A stretch of 38,076 nt of DNA. It comes from Candidatus Omnitrophica bacterium ADurb.Bin314. Its GTDB lineage: Bacteria; Omnitrophota; Omnitrophia; Omnitrophales; Aquincolibacteriaceae. Shown piece after piece: positions 37,022 through 38,076 of the stretch (positions are counted from its first letter, which is position 1; the number at the start of each line of letters is the position of its first letter). The notes under the pieces are model-generated. The model saw only the letters and a list, made by a program, of their open reading frames with translations, did not search any database and was not told the DNA's origin. The translations under genes and the position numbers were made by a program. The stretch is taken from the NCBI GenBank assembly GCA_002068945.1, contig MWBI01000172.1, positions 1-38,076 of the forward strand. The letters are read 5' to 3'.

Positions 37022-38076
37022 GTGCTTCAAGCGTTCGGTAACATCCTCAAGATCCCTGATCTTCGCAAGAAGATATTCTTCACCTTCATGATCATCGCGA
37101 TCTACCGCGTCGGGACGTATGTTCCGACCCCGGGGATCGACGGCGTCGCGCTCGCGCGTTTCTTTCAGCAGAACATGGGCGGCGGGAATCTCCTCGGCTT
37201 CATGGGGATGTTCACCGGCGGCGCGCTCCAGAAGGCGACTATTTTCGCGCTCGGCATTATGCCGTACATCTCGTCCTCGATCATTCTGCAGCTCCTCACG
37301 GTCGTCATCCCGGCGCTTGAGAAGATGGCGAAGGAGGGTGAGGAAGGCCGCAAAAAGATCATACAGTTGACCCGCTACGGCACGATCATCCTCAGTATCC
37401 TGCAGACCTTTTTCATCGCGTTGTGGCTCGAGAACCCGGCCGCGTTCAACGGCACGGTCATCGTTCCGAACCCCGGTTGGGGTTTCCGGCTCATGTGTAT
37501 GCTGACCATGACGACCGGCACGGCTTTCATCATGTGGCTCGGTGAGCAGATCGACGCCTACGGCATCGGAAACGGTATGTCGATCATTATCACCGCCGGT
37601 ATCATCGAAGCGCTTCCCGAGGCGCTTCGCCAGACCTGGATTCTTCTTTCGCCGCTCGATCCGTCCCGCCAGCAGTTGCCGTGGTGGAAGTTCGGGATCA
37701 TGTGTGCGCTTTTCGTCGGCGCGGTCCTCTTTCTGATTCTCATCATCCAGGGGCAGCGAAAGATACCGGTTCAGTACGCGAAACAGATCCGCGGCCACCG
37801 CGTGTATGGGGGCCAGAGCACGTACCTTCCGCTCAAGGTAAACCAGGCGGGTGTCATTCCGATCATTTTCGCGCAGTCCGTTATCCTTTTCCCGTCCACG
37901 CTCGCGGGGTTCTTCCCGAAGGCCGGCATGCTGACCAAGGTAGCGCAGCTGCTTGCGTACGGGACCGTCACGTATTCGGTGATCTACGCCCTCGGCATCG
38001 TGTTCTTCACCTTCTTCTACACTGCGATCACGTTTAACCCGATCGAGGTGAGCGACAACCTTCAGAAATACGGCGG
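37022..38076 (+). CDS. secY: Protein translocase subunit SecY (cut by the right window edge)
   Basis: The frame is open from GTG 37022 to the edge, about 351 residues of roughly 430-450. SecY forms the protein-conducting channel with SecE and SecG. The start VLQAFGNILKIPDLRKKIFF is typical, followed by TM1 and RVGTYVPTPGIDGVAL, the plug region NLLGFMGMFTGGALQKATIF, IMPYISSSIILQLL, and later the cytosolic loop RKIPVQYAKQ with YLPLKVNQAGVIPIIFAQS. At least seven membrane helices are visible. GGAG at 37013-37016 serves as the ribosome site. The GTG start is chosen because no ATG lies nearby in frame. Confidence 0.97.
   Translation, partial: MLQAFGNILKIPDLRKKIFFTFMIIAIYRVGTYVPTPGIDGVALARFFQQNMGGGNLLGFMGMFTGGALQKATIFALGIMPYISSSIILQLLTVVIPALEKMAKEGEEGRKKIIQLTRYGTIILSILQTFFIALWLENPAAFNGTVIVPNPGWGFRLMCMLTMTTGTAFIMWLGEQIDAYGIGNGMSIIITAGIIEALPEALRQTWILLSPLDPSRQQLPWWKFGIMCALFVGAVLFLILIIQGQRKIPVQYAKQIRGHRVYGGQSTYLPLKVNQAGVIPIIFAQSVILFPSTLAGFFPKAGMLTKVAQLLAYGTVTYSVIYALGIVFFTFFYTAITFNPIEVSDNLQKYG

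Overview
The window is a housekeeping stretch of a GC-rich, Gram-negative bacterial chromosome. A lipid A-type acyltransferase points to a diderm envelope. The EF-Tu has a rewritten switch I ([19 protein letters not shown]), which I recall from Planctomycetes-type EF-Tu and not from the usual APEE..RGITI form. Together these suggest a PVC-superphylum relative (Planctomycetes or Omnitrophota-like). That placement is an inference; a phylogeny of RpoB/RpoC/EF-Tu would decide it.

Left part (1-11187): a short plus-strand pair, the 3' end of an RluA-type pseudouridine synthase and a small zincin, converges on a long minus-strand block. Read in its own direction, that block starts at about 11.1 kb with a complete F1Fo ATP synthase operon (atpZ-like, B, E, F, H, A, G, D, C). 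It continues with a cupin protein, an iron-type alcohol dehydrogenase that ends at a clear intrinsic terminator, a LpxL/HtrB-type acyltransferase and a RumA-type RNA methyltransferase. A divergent plus-strand gene at 11188 encodes an AsmA-like membrane-anchored protein.

Right part (12247-38076): a plus-strand translation/transcription supercluster in which the classical tufB-secE, rif, str, S10 and spc clusters lie end to end: tRNA-Thr, tuf, rpmG, tRNA-Trp, secE, nusG, rplKAJL, rpoBC, rpsLG, fusA, rpsJ, rplCDWB, rpsS, rplV, rpsC, rplP, rpmC, rpsQ, rplNXE, rpsN, rpsH, rplFR, rpsE, rplO, secY (cut by the window edge). A good sigma70-type promoter lies before tRNA-Thr, and I see no convincing terminator after it. 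There is no tuf between fusA and rpsJ, and no rpmD (L30) between rpsE and rplO.

I found no defence system, mobile element, CRISPR array or other evident new system. The observations most worth a second look are: (1) AtpA has a clean in-frame loss of about 21 residues that removes the strand and the first half of its P-loop; (2) a perfect 33-bp palindrome sits in frame, exactly 11 codons, inside the alcohol dehydrogenase gene; (3) four operon spacers of 75-81 bp (atpA/G, atpG/D, atpD/C, rpsG/fusA) are built wholly or partly from degenerate repeats with a 7-bp period; (4) a possibly leaderless atp transcript from a promoter containing nested inverted repeats.
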